Of a DNA stretch of 10,096 nucleotides, positions 1-6,364 are shown one piece after another. The stretch spans positions 1-10,096 of the forward strand of contig JACMJD010000440.1 in the NCBI GenBank assembly GCA_014380825.1. The letters are read 5' to 3'. How positions within the stretch are numbered: position 1 is the stretch's first letter; each line of letters opens with the position of its first letter. The notes beneath the pieces were generated by a model. That model was not told the DNA's origin, did not search any database, and saw only the letters and a program-made list of their open reading frames with translations. The stretch is from Phycisphaerae bacterium. GTDB taxonomy: Bacteria > Planctomycetota > Phycisphaerae > Tepidisphaerales > Tepidisphaeraceae. The position numbers and the translations under genes are program-made.

Positions 1-436
1 CAAGAATGCGATCGCCATATCGGACAAGCGGGTTGTACGCAGGATCTTTCACATCGGCGGCGGGCAGGTGATAGCCGCAGTTCGGGCAGAAGATATTTTC
101 GTGTCGGCCGCCCGTTTTGGGGATGTCCAGATCGTCGTTGGAGCCGCTGGAATTGACGTTGAAATTGGTGTCGAACTCATAGCCGCAATCAGGGCACCTG
201 AAGCGCATGTGCGCGCCGAGCAGCGTCGGGGCCATCGATCCGGTCGGGATGACGAATGCTTCAACGACAAATCCGCGAAAGATGAACGCCAGGATGAACG
301 CGATCAGAATCGATTCGATCGTCTCCTTGATGCTGCCTTCGTTGGTCTCTTCAGTTTTCAATTTCTGCTTAGAGGGTGCGGTCGCGGAAGACACGGCGGG
401 GGGCGGGGCAGTCGAATTTGCGGTCTGATCATCCAT
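1..436 (-). CDS. lepB: Signal peptidase I, N-terminal part (3' end outside window), with zinc-ribbon insertion
   Basis: Membrane serine protease that removes signal peptides from exported proteins. The frame is open from the ATG at 436 to the window edge, giving 145 codons. Residues 1-35 are a Pro/Ala/Thr-rich and charged cytoplasmic tail, and about 40-63 form a membrane anchor. Residues 64-72 (PTGSMAPTL) are the family's Ser box, with Ser67 as the likely nucleophile. In Escherichia coli LepB the Ser box leads almost directly to GDFILV. Here about 65 residues intervene, with CPDCGY (Cys81, Cys84) and CPNCGY (Cys117, Cys120), before GDRIL at 141-145. That spacing looks like a zinc ribbon. The catalytic lysine lies beyond the edge. 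In-frame ATGs at 460 and 469 exist, but they fall in or next to the proposed promoter, and 436 also has AGGA upstream. The anti-sigma-like gene ends 73 bp upstream. The family call is firm; metal binding is inferred. Confidence 0.9.
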   Translation of the reverse strand, partial: MDDQTANSTAPPPAVSSATAPSKQKLKTEETNEGSIKETIESILIAFILAFIFRGFVVEAFVIPTGSMAPTLLGAHMRFRCPDCGYEFDTNFNVNSSGSNDDLDIPKTGGRHENIFCPNCGYHLPAADVKDPAYNPLVRYGDRIL

Positions 437-444
437 CGTCGGCA

Positions 445-472
445 ATCCTATGCGAGACATCTGCGTCATCAA
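445..472 (-). promoter_or_regulatory. Putative sigma70-type promoter of lepB
   Basis: On the minus strand a -35-like TTGATG (467-472) is followed after 16 bp by a -10-like TAGGAT (445-450). Only 8 nt separate the -10 from the ATG at 436, so a transcript would begin at or next to the start codon. The AGGA inside the -10 could alternatively act as a ribosome binding site. The site lies in the 73-bp gap after the anti-sigma-like gene, so lepB may be transcribed apart from the sigma operon. This is a match by eye to consensus only. Confidence 0.4.
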
Positions 473-509
473 AGTCGACGCCGGTTTCGATAGGATTTCG
501 TGTGACCTG

Positions 510-1313
510 TTATCGGCTGGCCAAGGCGGTGGAATCGAACGATGAGTTGTGCCGGGCGGTCTTGCCGTCGCGCATTCTCTTCTCAAGGTCGTCGCTGATC
601 TTCTTCATGTCGGCCAGCGTGAGATCGCCCTTGGCTGATTTGCCGACAACGCAATACATCGTCGTGCCGCGCACGAATCCTGCGATCGGGTGCTGATCGA
701 CAGTCACCTGGTATTGCGCGCCATCTTGTGGTGAATACACCGCCTTGCCTGGAATTGAAAAGATCGAAAGCGACTGCTCGCCGCGCTTAAACAACAGATG
801 AGCGGTGCGAACATCACCGATGGGACAAATGCGTTCCCCAGCAAATTGCCAACCGTCGTCGAGCATCGTGACGAGCGGCTGGAATCCGAGTTCCTCCTGC
901 AACTTCTTACTGATCAAGCGAAGATCGGTTTTGGGTGGACCAGGTGTTTGGTGATCATTGCTATCGCTGCACACATCGTGCTGATGCGCCATCGCCTCGG
1001 CAAAGGGTTTGGGGAGCACTGCGACCGGTCGCGGTGCCGGCGCGTTTGATCGCAGCGCGATGAACGTTCCGATGCCGATAACGATCAGAATGCTTGCCGC
1101 CATCGCTAAGCCGACAAGCGGCCGACGGAAAAGACTGCGCGAAGGGCGATCAATCGTCGCGCGAGGTGGCGCCTCATTCGTGTCGACTTCATCCAGCGCC
1201 GCAACGATGCGCGATCGCAGTGACGCGGGTGCTGTTTCACCAACCAGTTGCTTCCGCAGCGCGCTGCGAAACGACGGGTCGTCGAAAGTCGAATTGGCCT
1301 GCTCGCTGCTCAT
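510..1313 (-). CDS. Membrane-anchored anti-sigma factor-like protein
   Basis: Likely holds the neighbouring ECF sigma factor inactive at the membrane. From the ATG at 1313 it is 267 residues; an in-frame TTG at 1325 would add four (MHIS). Neither start has a clear ribosome binding site, and I chose the ATG. Residues about 1-62 are hydrophilic and cytoplasmic, about 66-87 form one transmembrane helix (LVGLAMAASILIVIGIGTF), and the remaining 180 residues should lie outside the membrane. The classical HxxxCxxC zinc motif of ZAS anti-sigma factors is absent. The outer part carries three cysteines (HDVC, RICP, YCVV) and a stretch AHLLFKRGEQSLSIFSIP, which I recall from C-terminal domains of other anti-sigma-like membrane proteins. 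The sigma gene ends 53 bp upstream on the same strand, the usual sigma/anti-sigma order. The role comes mainly from context and topology. Confidence 0.72.
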   Translation of the reverse strand: MSSEQANSTFDDPSFRSALRKQLVGETAPASLRSRIVAALDEVDTNEAPPRATIDRPSRSLFRRPLVGLAMAASILIVIGIGTFIALRSNAPAPRPVAVLPKPFAEAMAHQHDVCSDSNDHQTPGPPKTDLRLISKKLQEELGFQPLVTMLDDGWQFAGERICPIGDVRTAHLLFKRGEQSLSIFSIPGKAVYSPQDGAQYQVTVDQHPIAGFVRGTTMYCVVGKSAKGDLTLADMKKISDDLEKRMRDGKTARHNSSFDSTALASR

Positions 1314-1366
1314 ACTGATGTGCAAAACCGCTTATCTGTACAGTACAACACTTCTCATCGACCGGC

Positions 1367-1942
1367 CTATTCCCGCAGAATGCGTTCCTTTTTCGCAAAA
1401 TCCGCCAGGCTCGTCGCCAAGCGCGATCGGGCTCGATGCAGGCGGCTCATCACCGTTCCGATCGGGATATCGCACGCATCAGCGATCTCTTTGTAAGACA
1501 GCTCATCGACCGCCCAGAGCAACAAAACCGCCTGATAATCGTTGGGAAGCTGAGCGACCTCGGCCGCCAGGCGCTCGTCCATGGCTTCGAAGTTAATCCC
1601 GGCAAGATCGAACGACCCGGAAGCCGAAAGGGCGGTCGAGCGCGACTCGTCGGCCGAGTCACCCTCCATCGCCTGTAGTTCCTCGTCATCAATCGCCGTG
1701 GGTTGCTTCTTCTCGCGCTGTGCTTTGCTGAAGTGAACATTCCGCATGATCCGGATCAACCACGGGCGAACGCCGTACGCCTTCAGCTCGAAGCTGTCAC
1801 TCGCGACAAAGGCGCGAAGGTACGCATCCTGAACGAGATCCTCCGCCCGATTCGCATCGTGCGTCATGCGCCTGGCCAGGCGATAGAGCATGTCCAGATG
1901 CTCCAGTGCCAGTTTGTCGAATTCCGAACGAGACAACTTCAT
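1367..1942 (-). CDS. ECF-type RNA polymerase sigma-70 factor
   Basis: Alternative sigma factor of 191 residues, the usual ECF length, directing RNA polymerase to a specific promoter set. Region 2 spans about residues 9-78: the core-binding part has DANRAEDLVQDAYLRAF, and the -10-recognising part has RPWLIRIMRNVHFSKAQREKK. An acidic linker follows (about 80-120). Region 4 (about 121-178) contains LPNDYQAVLLLWAVDELSYKEIAD and the helix-turn-helix IPIGTVMSRLHRARSRL that reads the -35 element. The ATG at 1942 has a good ribosome binding site, AAGGA five bases upstream. The anti-sigma-like gene follows after 53 bp. The signal sensed cannot be told from sequence. I did not find a convincing self-recognised promoter upstream. 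Confidence 0.95.
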   Translation of the reverse strand: MKLSRSEFDKLALEHLDMLYRLARRMTHDANRAEDLVQDAYLRAFVASDSFELKAYGVRPWLIRIMRNVHFSKAQREKKQPTAIDDEELQAMEGDSADESRSTALSASGSFDLAGINFEAMDERLAAEVAQLPNDYQAVLLLWAVDELSYKEIADACDIPIGTVMSRLHRARSRLATSLADFAKKERILRE

Positions 1943-2099
1943 TGCGGTCCTTGATGCAAGTACAGATTAGCGCACGATCTACGTTAGATGCAAGCGCGCG
2001 AGGATAGCCCACCCCGATTTCTTCGCTCACTATGTATTAGTAGCGTCACGCAAAAACCCAGCGCTGGACGTCGCAGCCCAATTCTCTAAGGTCAATGCG

Positions 2100-2714
2100 A
2101 TGTTCGAGTTACCGACAGACATGACAGGCCTGATTTTCGATTGCGACGGCACGATCGCCGATACTATGCCGCTCCATTATCGAGCTTGGTCGACCGCTTT
2201 ACGCGAGCACGGGCACGACTTTCCCGAGGCGTTGTTCTACGAGATGGCGGGTATTCCATCCGTGCGAATTGTCGAACTCCTCAACGAACGCCACGGCTAC
2301 CACATGCCGCCAGTCGAGACGGCCGACCGAAAAGAGCGGATGTATCTCGAGACGATCCAACAGGTGCGCGCGATCGAGCCGGTCGTCCAAATCGTTCACC
2401 AATTCGCCGGCAAGCTACCAATGGCGGTTGCCACGGGCGGGACGCGCGCGATCGCGTCGAAGACGCTTGAAGCGCTCGATGTCCTCCAACATTTCGCCGC
2501 GCTGGTGACGGCGGACGATGTCGCGCACGGCAAACCGGCGCCGGATATTTTTCTCGAAGCGGCGCGGCGCATTAACGTCGATCCGAAATTCTGCTGCGCG
2601 TTCGAAGATGCCGAGCTCGGGCTGCAATCAGCCCGCGCGGCGGGTATGCTGGTCATCGACGTGCGACCGATGCACAAGGCTTCACTGAGGGCTTCACTGA
2701 AGGAACCGCGATGA
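2100..2714 (+). CDS. HAD-superfamily sugar-phosphate phosphatase, YqaB/beta-phosphoglucomutase-like
   Basis: 204-residue haloacid dehalogenase-type hydrolase, subfamily IA. All four HAD motifs are present: I, FDCDGTIADT (nucleophile Asp14, acid/base Asp16); II, VATGG (Thr112); III, GKPAPD (Lys145); IV, FEDAELGLQSA (Glu169, Asp170). Residues 20-90 form the alpha-helical cap. The text from PMAVATGG through the end (KPAPD, FEDA, SARAAGM, IDVR) closely recalls Escherichia coli YqaB, a fructose-1-phosphate/6-phosphogluconate phosphatase, so a small phosphosugar is the likely substrate. Motif II and the cap do not settle mutase against phosphatase. AAGG sits 8 nt before the ATG; TAAGGT there could also serve as a -10. 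The TGA overlaps the next gene's ATG (ATGA), so the two are probably translationally coupled. The last codons contain an in-frame 12-bp tandem duplication (ASLR/ASLK). Confidence 0.88.
   Translation: MFELPTDMTGLIFDCDGTIADTMPLHYRAWSTALREHGHDFPEALFYEMAGIPSVRIVELLNERHGYHMPPVETADRKERMYLETIQQVRAIEPVVQIVHQFAGKLPMAVATGGTRAIASKTLEALDVLQHFAALVTADDVAHGKPAPDIFLEAARRINVDPKFCCAFEDAELGLQSARAAGMLVIDVRPMHKASLRASLKEPR
2678..2702 (+). repeat. 12-bp-period tandem duplication at the 3' end of the HAD gene
   Basis: The 11-mer GGCTTCACTGA occurs at 2678-2688 and again at 2690-2700, a 12-bp period that adds four codons (ASLR then ASLK) in frame. The second unit runs into AAGGAAC, which provides a purine-rich ribosome binding site for the overlapping epimerase start. 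It looks like a recent slippage duplication. Confidence 0.7.
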
Positions 2715-3694
2715 GCGACGGCGTCATTCTCGTAACCGGCGCGGCCGGCTTCATCGGCAGCAGATTGGCGAAATCACTGCTCGCCAACGGCGACGCACGC
2801 ATCGTCGGGCTCGACAATCTCAATGACTACTATTCGCCGGAGCTGAAGAAGCAGCACTTGGTGGATCTGCTGCCGAGTTCGAGATTCGAATTCGTGCAAG
2901 GCGATCTGCGCGACGCCGACTTCATCCGGCAACTCGTCACGCAACATCAGCCCACCGCGATCGCGCACCTCGCTGCAATGGCGGCCGTGCGGTACAGCGT
3001 GCAGCATCCGTTGATTTATGGGCACGTGAACGTGCAAGGCACGATGAACCTGCTCGACGCCGCCCGACAGATTGCGCCTGGTGGAAAGAAACCGCGCTGC
3101 GTGCTCGCATCGACCGGCAGCGTGTACGGCCGCGACACGCCCGTGCCGTTCGTCGAGACCGCCGCCGCCGATCATCCGCTGGCGCCGTATCCGGCCAGCA
3201 AGCGCGCTATGGAACTCTTTGCCCACGCTTACCACCACCTGTTCGGCCTGCCCACGACGATCCTCCGCTTCTTCAACGTTTACGGCCCGCACGGTCGGCC
3301 GGACATGATGCCCTGGCAATGGACGAAACAAATCCTCGCCGGCGAACCGCTGACCCTGTACGGCGCGGGCAAACTGAAACGCGACTGGACGTATATCGAC
3401 GACATCGTCGCCGGGTTCAGCGCGGCGCTGGAGCGCGATCTGGGCTACGAGGTGATGAACCTCGGCTGCTCGAACCCGGTCGAGAACCTCGAGTTCGTTC
3501 GGGTGCTCGAGAATCTCCTGAAGCGCGAAGCGAAGATCGTCGACACACCAACGCCGTCATCCGAACCGTTGATCACGTACGCCGATGTGAGCAAAGCTCG
3601 GAAGCTGCTCGGATACGATCCGAAGGTTAACGTCGCCGAGGGCTTGGCGCACTTCGTCGAATGGATGCGGTCCGCAAAGCATATCTCCGTGTAG
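2711..3694 (+). CDS. NAD-dependent epimerase/dehydratase, UDP-glucuronate 4-epimerase-like
   Basis: Extended short-chain dehydrogenase of 327 residues acting on a nucleotide sugar, probably interconverting UDP-glucuronate and UDP-galacturonate for surface polysaccharide. The NAD-binding Rossmann motif is TGAAGFIGS (9-17). The LDNLNDYY segment (34-41) is typical of UDP-glucuronate epimerases, and GDLRD follows at 64-68. The catalytic triad is in STGSVYG (134-140) and YPASK (Tyr160, Lys164). RFFNVYGPHGRPDMMPW (186-202) matches the substrate-binding signature RFFTVYGPxGRPDMA of that subgroup. RDWTYIDDIV (224-233) is the usual C-terminal landmark. The ATG overlaps the stop of the HAD gene, with GAAGGAA just upstream, so the two genes form one operon. 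The TAG stop lies inside the left arm of a palindromic repeat. Another C4 epimerase specificity is possible. Confidence 0.9.
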   Translation: MSDGVILVTGAAGFIGSRLAKSLLANGDARIVGLDNLNDYYSPELKKQHLVDLLPSSRFEFVQGDLRDADFIRQLVTQHQPTAIAHLAAMAAVRYSVQHPLIYGHVNVQGTMNLLDAARQIAPGGKKPRCVLASTGSVYGRDTPVPFVETAAADHPLAPYPASKRAMELFAHAYHHLFGLPTTILRFFNVYGPHGRPDMMPWQWTKQILAGEPLTLYGAGKLKRDWTYIDDIVAGFSAALERDLGYEVMNLGCSNPVENLEFVRVLENLLKREAKIVDTPTPSSEPLITYADVSKARKLLGYDPKVNVAEGLAHFVEWMRSAKHISV

Positions 3695-3742
3695 TCCCGC
3701 CGCTTGCGGCGGGCGAATCCGTCGCAAGCGGCGGGGCTACAC
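3689..3742. repeat. REP-like long palindrome overlapping the epimerase stop codon
   Basis: Two 20-nt arms (3689-3708 and 3723-3742) are reverse complements except for one position, T3695 against G3736, which is a G-U pair in RNA. The loop is 14 nt. Inside the left part, CCCGCCGC TT GCGGCGGG (3696-3713) is a second, perfect 8-bp palindrome that would compete with the long stem. There is no T-run, so it is not a classical intrinsic terminator, although it could stall polymerase or protect mRNA ends. A shortened relative lies at 4683-4712. I infer a dispersed REP/BIME-type element. Confidence 0.8.
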
Positions 3743-3760
3743 AGGGGATACACAAAGCAT

Positions 3761-3789
3761 TTGAGCGGTCATCCTGCGGTGGCTATGCT
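3761..3789 (+). promoter_or_regulatory. Putative sigma70-type promoter of the unknown-gene/fumarylacetoacetase operon
   Basis: A -35-like TTGAGC (3761-3766) and a -10-like TATGCT (3784-3789) are separated by 17 bp. Ten bases lie between the -10 and the ATG at 3800, so transcription would start within a few bases of translation. The site directly follows the palindromic repeat, as expected for a new transcription unit. Matched by eye only. Confidence 0.45.
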
Positions 3790-3799
3790 AAGATTCACC

Positions 3800-4681
3800 A
3801 TGAACGCTGCCATCCGCGCGCTGCTCGCCGAAGTGATCGACTACGCCGGTCTATTCCCACCGGCCTCGCTGGCGTTGGATCCGGCGATCCGGAATTACGC
3901 GCAATTTCTTCGAAGCGAAGATCGCTGGATGCTCGGCCGATTTGTGTGTCCGGCCAGCAGGTTGAGCGAGCTGTCGCCGTTTGTCGACGATCTATTCGCC
4001 ACGGGCGAACCGCTGGAAATTTCCGCCCTCGGTCGAGGCGGGAAGACGCGCGAAGAGTTCGACATCGGCATGCGCGCCGACGCCGAGGCGATCCGCACCT
4101 TCAACTCCCGCCATACCGATCGCGCGATCGTCGATGCCTTCGAAACACGCGCGCCCGCGAACGCGAAAATACCGCTGGAGATGTCGACGTTCGTCGAAGC
4201 GAACATCGCCGGCAACTGGCGCGGCGCGATCGCGGATGTGATTGAATCCGCCGAGCTGCGCCAGTTCGGCTTCAAACTTCGCACCGGCGGCGTCGAAGCC
4301 AGCGCATTTCCGCCCGCCGATCAGATCGCGTACTCGATCGTCGCGTGTCGCGACGCCCGCGTGCCGATCAAATTCACGGCCGGACTGCACCATCCGATTC
4401 GGCATCTCAATCAATCGGTGCAAGCCAGAATGCACGGATTCATCAATGTGTTTGTCGCAGGCGTGCTCGCGCACGTGCACCGATTGGACGAAGCGAAGCT
4501 GATCCCGATCTTGAACGATGAAGATTCGAAGGGCTTCCAGTTCGAGAAAGATGGATTGCGTTACAAGGACCTGGGCGCGACGATCGATCAAATCGAACAC
4601 GCGCGACGACAGGTGATGTCGTTCGGAAGTTGCAGCTTCGACGAGCCGCGCGAAGATTTGCGAGCGCTGGGATGGCTGTGA
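3800..4681 (+). CDS. Conserved-looking protein of unknown function encoded upstream of fumarylacetoacetase
   Basis: 293 residues from the ATG at 3800; an in-frame ATG at 3785 would add MLRFT but lies inside the proposed -10. I cannot assign a characterised family. There is no signal peptide or membrane segment, so it is probably a cytosolic enzyme. Motif-like stretches are [11 protein letters not shown] (14-24) near the N-terminus, [13 protein letters not shown] (43-55), [17 protein letters not shown] (156-172), [15 protein letters not shown] (188-202) and [10 protein letters not shown] (212-221), with [10 protein letters not shown] near the end. Alternating strands and helices ending in charged K/R/H motifs (Lys159, Arg161, Lys191, His197, His198) suggest an alpha/beta, possibly TIM-barrel, fold with a phosphate- or carboxylate-binding site. 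That is inference. It lies 43 bp upstream of fumarylacetoacetase on the same strand, so a linked role in aromatic degradation is plausible. Confidence 0.85.
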   Translation: MNAAIRALLAEVIDYAGLFPPASLALDPAIRNYAQFLRSEDRWMLGRFVCPASRLSELSPFVDDLFATGEPLEISALGRGGKTREEFDIGMRADAEAIRTFNSRHTDRAIVDAFETRAPANAKIPLEMSTFVEANIAGNWRGAIADVIESAELRQFGFKLRTGGVEASAFPPADQIAYSIVACRDARVPIKFTAGLHHPIRHLNQSVQARMHGFINVFVAGVLAHVHRLDEAKLIPILNDEDSKGFQFEKDGLRYKDLGATIDQIEHARRQVMSFGSCSFDEPREDLRALGWL

Positions 4682-4682
4682 T

Positions 4683-4712
4683 CCGCCGCTTGCGTCGCAA
4701 GACTTGCACTAC
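4683..4712. repeat. Shortened second copy of the REP-like palindrome
   Basis: The 12-mer CCGCCGCTTGCG (4683-4694) is identical to 3697-3708 in the first copy, and GTCGCAAG (4694-4701) is identical to 3721-3728. The loop present in the first copy is missing here, giving a tight hairpin CTTGCG-T-CGCAAG (4689-4701). Both copies run on to CTAC. It sits in the 43-bp gap between the unknown gene and fumarylacetoacetase, where it could attenuate or stabilise the joint mRNA. Confidence 0.65.
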
Positions 4713-4724
4713 GGAGAGCCGGGA

Positions 4725-5966
4725 ATGAAATCGTTCATCGACGTTCCATCCGAATCGCACTTCCCAATTCAAAATCTTCCGTACGGAGTCTTCCAACGCG
4801 CCGGCGCCGACGCGCCGTCGATCGGCGTGGCGATCGGTGATCAGATTCTCGATCTGTACGTCCTTCAGGAACACAAGCTGCTCAGCGGCAACTATTTCTC
4901 AACGAACACACTCAATCGTTTCATGGCCGCCGGTCGAAGCGCGTGGACAGAGGTTCGGCAGCGACTGATGAAACTGCTGAGTGCGGACGAACCGGCACTG
5001 CGCGACAACAAAGAGCTTCGCTCGCGCGCGTTCGTCGCGCAGCGAGATGTGAAGATGTTACTGCCCGCGCAGATTGGCGATTACACGGATTTCTATTCCT
5101 CGCGCGAACACGCCACCAACGTCGGCATCATGTTTCGCGGCAAGGAAAACGCGCTGATGCCGAACTGGCTGCATCTTCCGGTCGGTTATCACGGCCGAGC
5201 AAGTTCGATCGTGATCAGCGGGACCGATCTGCCTCGCCCGATGGGCCAGACCAAGGCGGATGACGCTGCTGCGCCGACGTTCGGACCGAGCAAGGTCGTC
5301 GACTTCGAATTGGAGATGGGTTTCTTCGTCGGGCCCGGCAACACGCTGGGCGAATCGGTTCCGACGTCGCGTGCGATGGATCACATCTTCGGCATGGTGC
5401 TGGTGAACGACTGGAGCGCGCGCGACATCCAGAAATGGGAATACGTTCCGCTGGGCCCGTTCCTGGCGAAGAATTTCGGCACGTCGATCTCGCCGTGGAT
5501 CGTCACGATGGACGCGCTCGAACCATTCCGCAGAAATGGCCCCGAGCAGGATCCGCAGCCGCTGCCGTATCTGCGTGCGCCCCAACCGTCGGCGTACGAC
5601 ATCAATCTCGAAGTGACGCTGCAGGCGAAAGATTCAGAACGTCCGACGCGAATCAGCGCCTCAAACTTCCGAAACTTATATTGGAGCATGTCGCAGCAAC
5701 TCGCCCATCACACCAGCAACGGCTGCAACCTCCAACCCGGCGACCTCCTCGCCAGCGGAACCATCAGCGGCCCCACGCCCGACAGCTACGGCAGCATGCT
5801 CGAACTGGCGTGGAAGGGCACCAAACCCATCGACATCGGCGACGGGCAGACGCGAACGAGCATCGCCGACTTCGATCGCATCACGATGAGCGGGTGGTGC
5901 CAAGGCGAAGGTTATCGCGTGGGATTTGGCGAAGTGACGGGACGGATTTTGGCTGCTCGAACGTAA
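4725..5966 (+). CDS. fahA: Fumarylacetoacetase
   Basis: Hydrolyses 4-fumarylacetoacetate to fumarate and acetoacetate, the last step of tyrosine/homogentisate degradation. It has 413 residues against about 420 in the human enzyme and looks complete. Residues 1-115 form the N-terminal SH3-like domain and the rest the catalytic beta-roll. Known human active-site residues are found with a constant offset of four: Asp122 and His129 in [16 protein letters not shown] (calcium ligand and general base), Glu195 and Glu197 in [10 protein letters not shown], Asp229, Arg233, Gln236 and Tyr240 in [20 protein letters not shown], Lys249, and Glu360 in GSMLEL. The ATG at 4725 is preceded by GGAGAG at suitable spacing; an in-frame TTG at 4704 would add seven residues and lies in the repeat. 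No hmgA or hppD gene is in the window. The call is firm. Confidence 0.97.
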   Translation: MKSFIDVPSESHFPIQNLPYGVFQRAGADAPSIGVAIGDQILDLYVLQEHKLLSGNYFSTNTLNRFMAAGRSAWTEVRQRLMKLLSADEPALRDNKELRSRAFVAQRDVKMLLPAQIGDYTDFYSSREHATNVGIMFRGKENALMPNWLHLPVGYHGRASSIVISGTDLPRPMGQTKADDAAAPTFGPSKVVDFELEMGFFVGPGNTLGESVPTSRAMDHIFGMVLVNDWSARDIQKWEYVPLGPFLAKNFGTSISPWIVTMDALEPFRRNGPEQDPQPLPYLRAPQPSAYDINLEVTLQAKDSERPTRISASNFRNLYWSMSQQLAHHTSNGCNLQPGDLLASGTISGPTPDSYGSMLELAWKGTKPIDIGDGQTRTSIADFDRITMSGWCQGEGYRVGFGEVTGRILAART

Positions 5967-5969
5967 CAC

Positions 5970-6023
5970 GGGTTTCCAACGCGTGCACAATTTCGCGACG
6001 CAAAATACGCGAGTTGGAAGCCC
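5970..6023. repeat. Imperfect inverted repeat/hairpin after fumarylacetoacetase
   Basis: GGGTTTCCAAC (5970-5980) pairs with GTTGGAAGCCC (6013-6023) over 11 bp with one G-U. The stem can continue with GCGT (5981-5984) against ACGC (6007-6010) past a two-base bulge. It begins four bases after the stop codon, so it may end or stabilise the operon mRNA. No T-run follows. The size and structure also fit a dispersed short repeat. Confidence 0.6.
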
Positions 6024-6066
6024 ATGGCACGATCGATCGCATGGCACCGAGTCGGCTGTTTTCGCT

Positions 6067-6088
6067 TATGATTGATCCACGATCGTGG
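6067..6088 (+). promoter_or_regulatory. Putative -10 element and 12-bp palindromic operator of the DUF4258/DUF2283 pair
   Basis: TATGAT (6067-6072) is a good -10 match, although no convincing -35 lies at the right distance. It is followed at 6077-6088 by a perfect palindrome, CCACGATCGTGG, which spans the expected transcription start and the GTG start codon (6085-6087). The half-site CACGATCG also occurs at 6028-6035, about 50 bp upstream. The two CATGGCAC direct repeats at 6023-6030 and 6040-6047 lie in between. An operator over the start is the arrangement expected for an autoregulated toxin-antitoxin-like operon. This is inference from sequence symmetry. Confidence 0.4.
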
Positions 6089-6360
6089 TAGCATCGAACG
6101 ACAAGCCGGCGTGGCCAGAGTGGTGGAGTTGGGAGCTCGATTGCTCCAACCCGCACCTGGCCAAGCGCATGCTCGACCGCTCGTTCAGCGAAACCGATCT
6201 GCGCGAGATGCTAGAACGAGCGACCGGTTTCCGCGCCGACGTTGTGCCAGGACGATGGGTCATCGAATCCACCCGCTTCGGAGCGCCGTGGGAAGTGATC
6301 GTCGAGCCGGACTACGCGTTGACGTTGCTTGTCGTCGTAACCGCATACGTAGTTGCGTGA
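6085..6360 (+). CDS. DUF4258-like small protein, possible toxin of a toxin-antitoxin-like pair
   Basis: 91 residues from a GTG start; no ribosome binding site is visible and the -10-like TATGAT is 12 nt upstream. The body fits the DUF4258 pattern: an N-terminal helix with SPH-like NPHLAKRMLDR (22-32), then SETDLREML (35-43), then beta strands RWVIEST (57-63) and PWEVIVEPD (68-76), ending LLVVVTAYVV (81-90). As I recall, DUF4258 proteins are small and often sit beside DUF2283 genes. Their fold resembles that of BrnT/RelE-type RNase toxins, but a catalytic activity here is not shown by the sequence. The next gene starts four bases after the stop and has the features of a DUF2283 protein, so the two are surely co-translated. 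The family call is by pattern memory. Confidence 0.75.
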   Translation: MVASNDKPAWPEWWSWELDCSNPHLAKRMLDRSFSETDLREMLERATGFRADVVPGRWVIESTRFGAPWEVIVEPDYALTLLVVVTAYVVA

Positions 6361-6364
6361 GCCA

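Noticed and set aside
68..493. Long plus-strand open frame opposite the signal peptidase gene
   Set aside because: It is the complement of a clear LepB reading frame, and its Arg/Gly-rich C-terminal part has no domain pattern.
2774..3331. 185-codon minus-strand frame within the epimerase gene
   Set aside because: The plus strand encodes every motif of a UDP-glucuronate epimerase; the reverse frame is a high-GC shadow rich in Arg, His and Gln.
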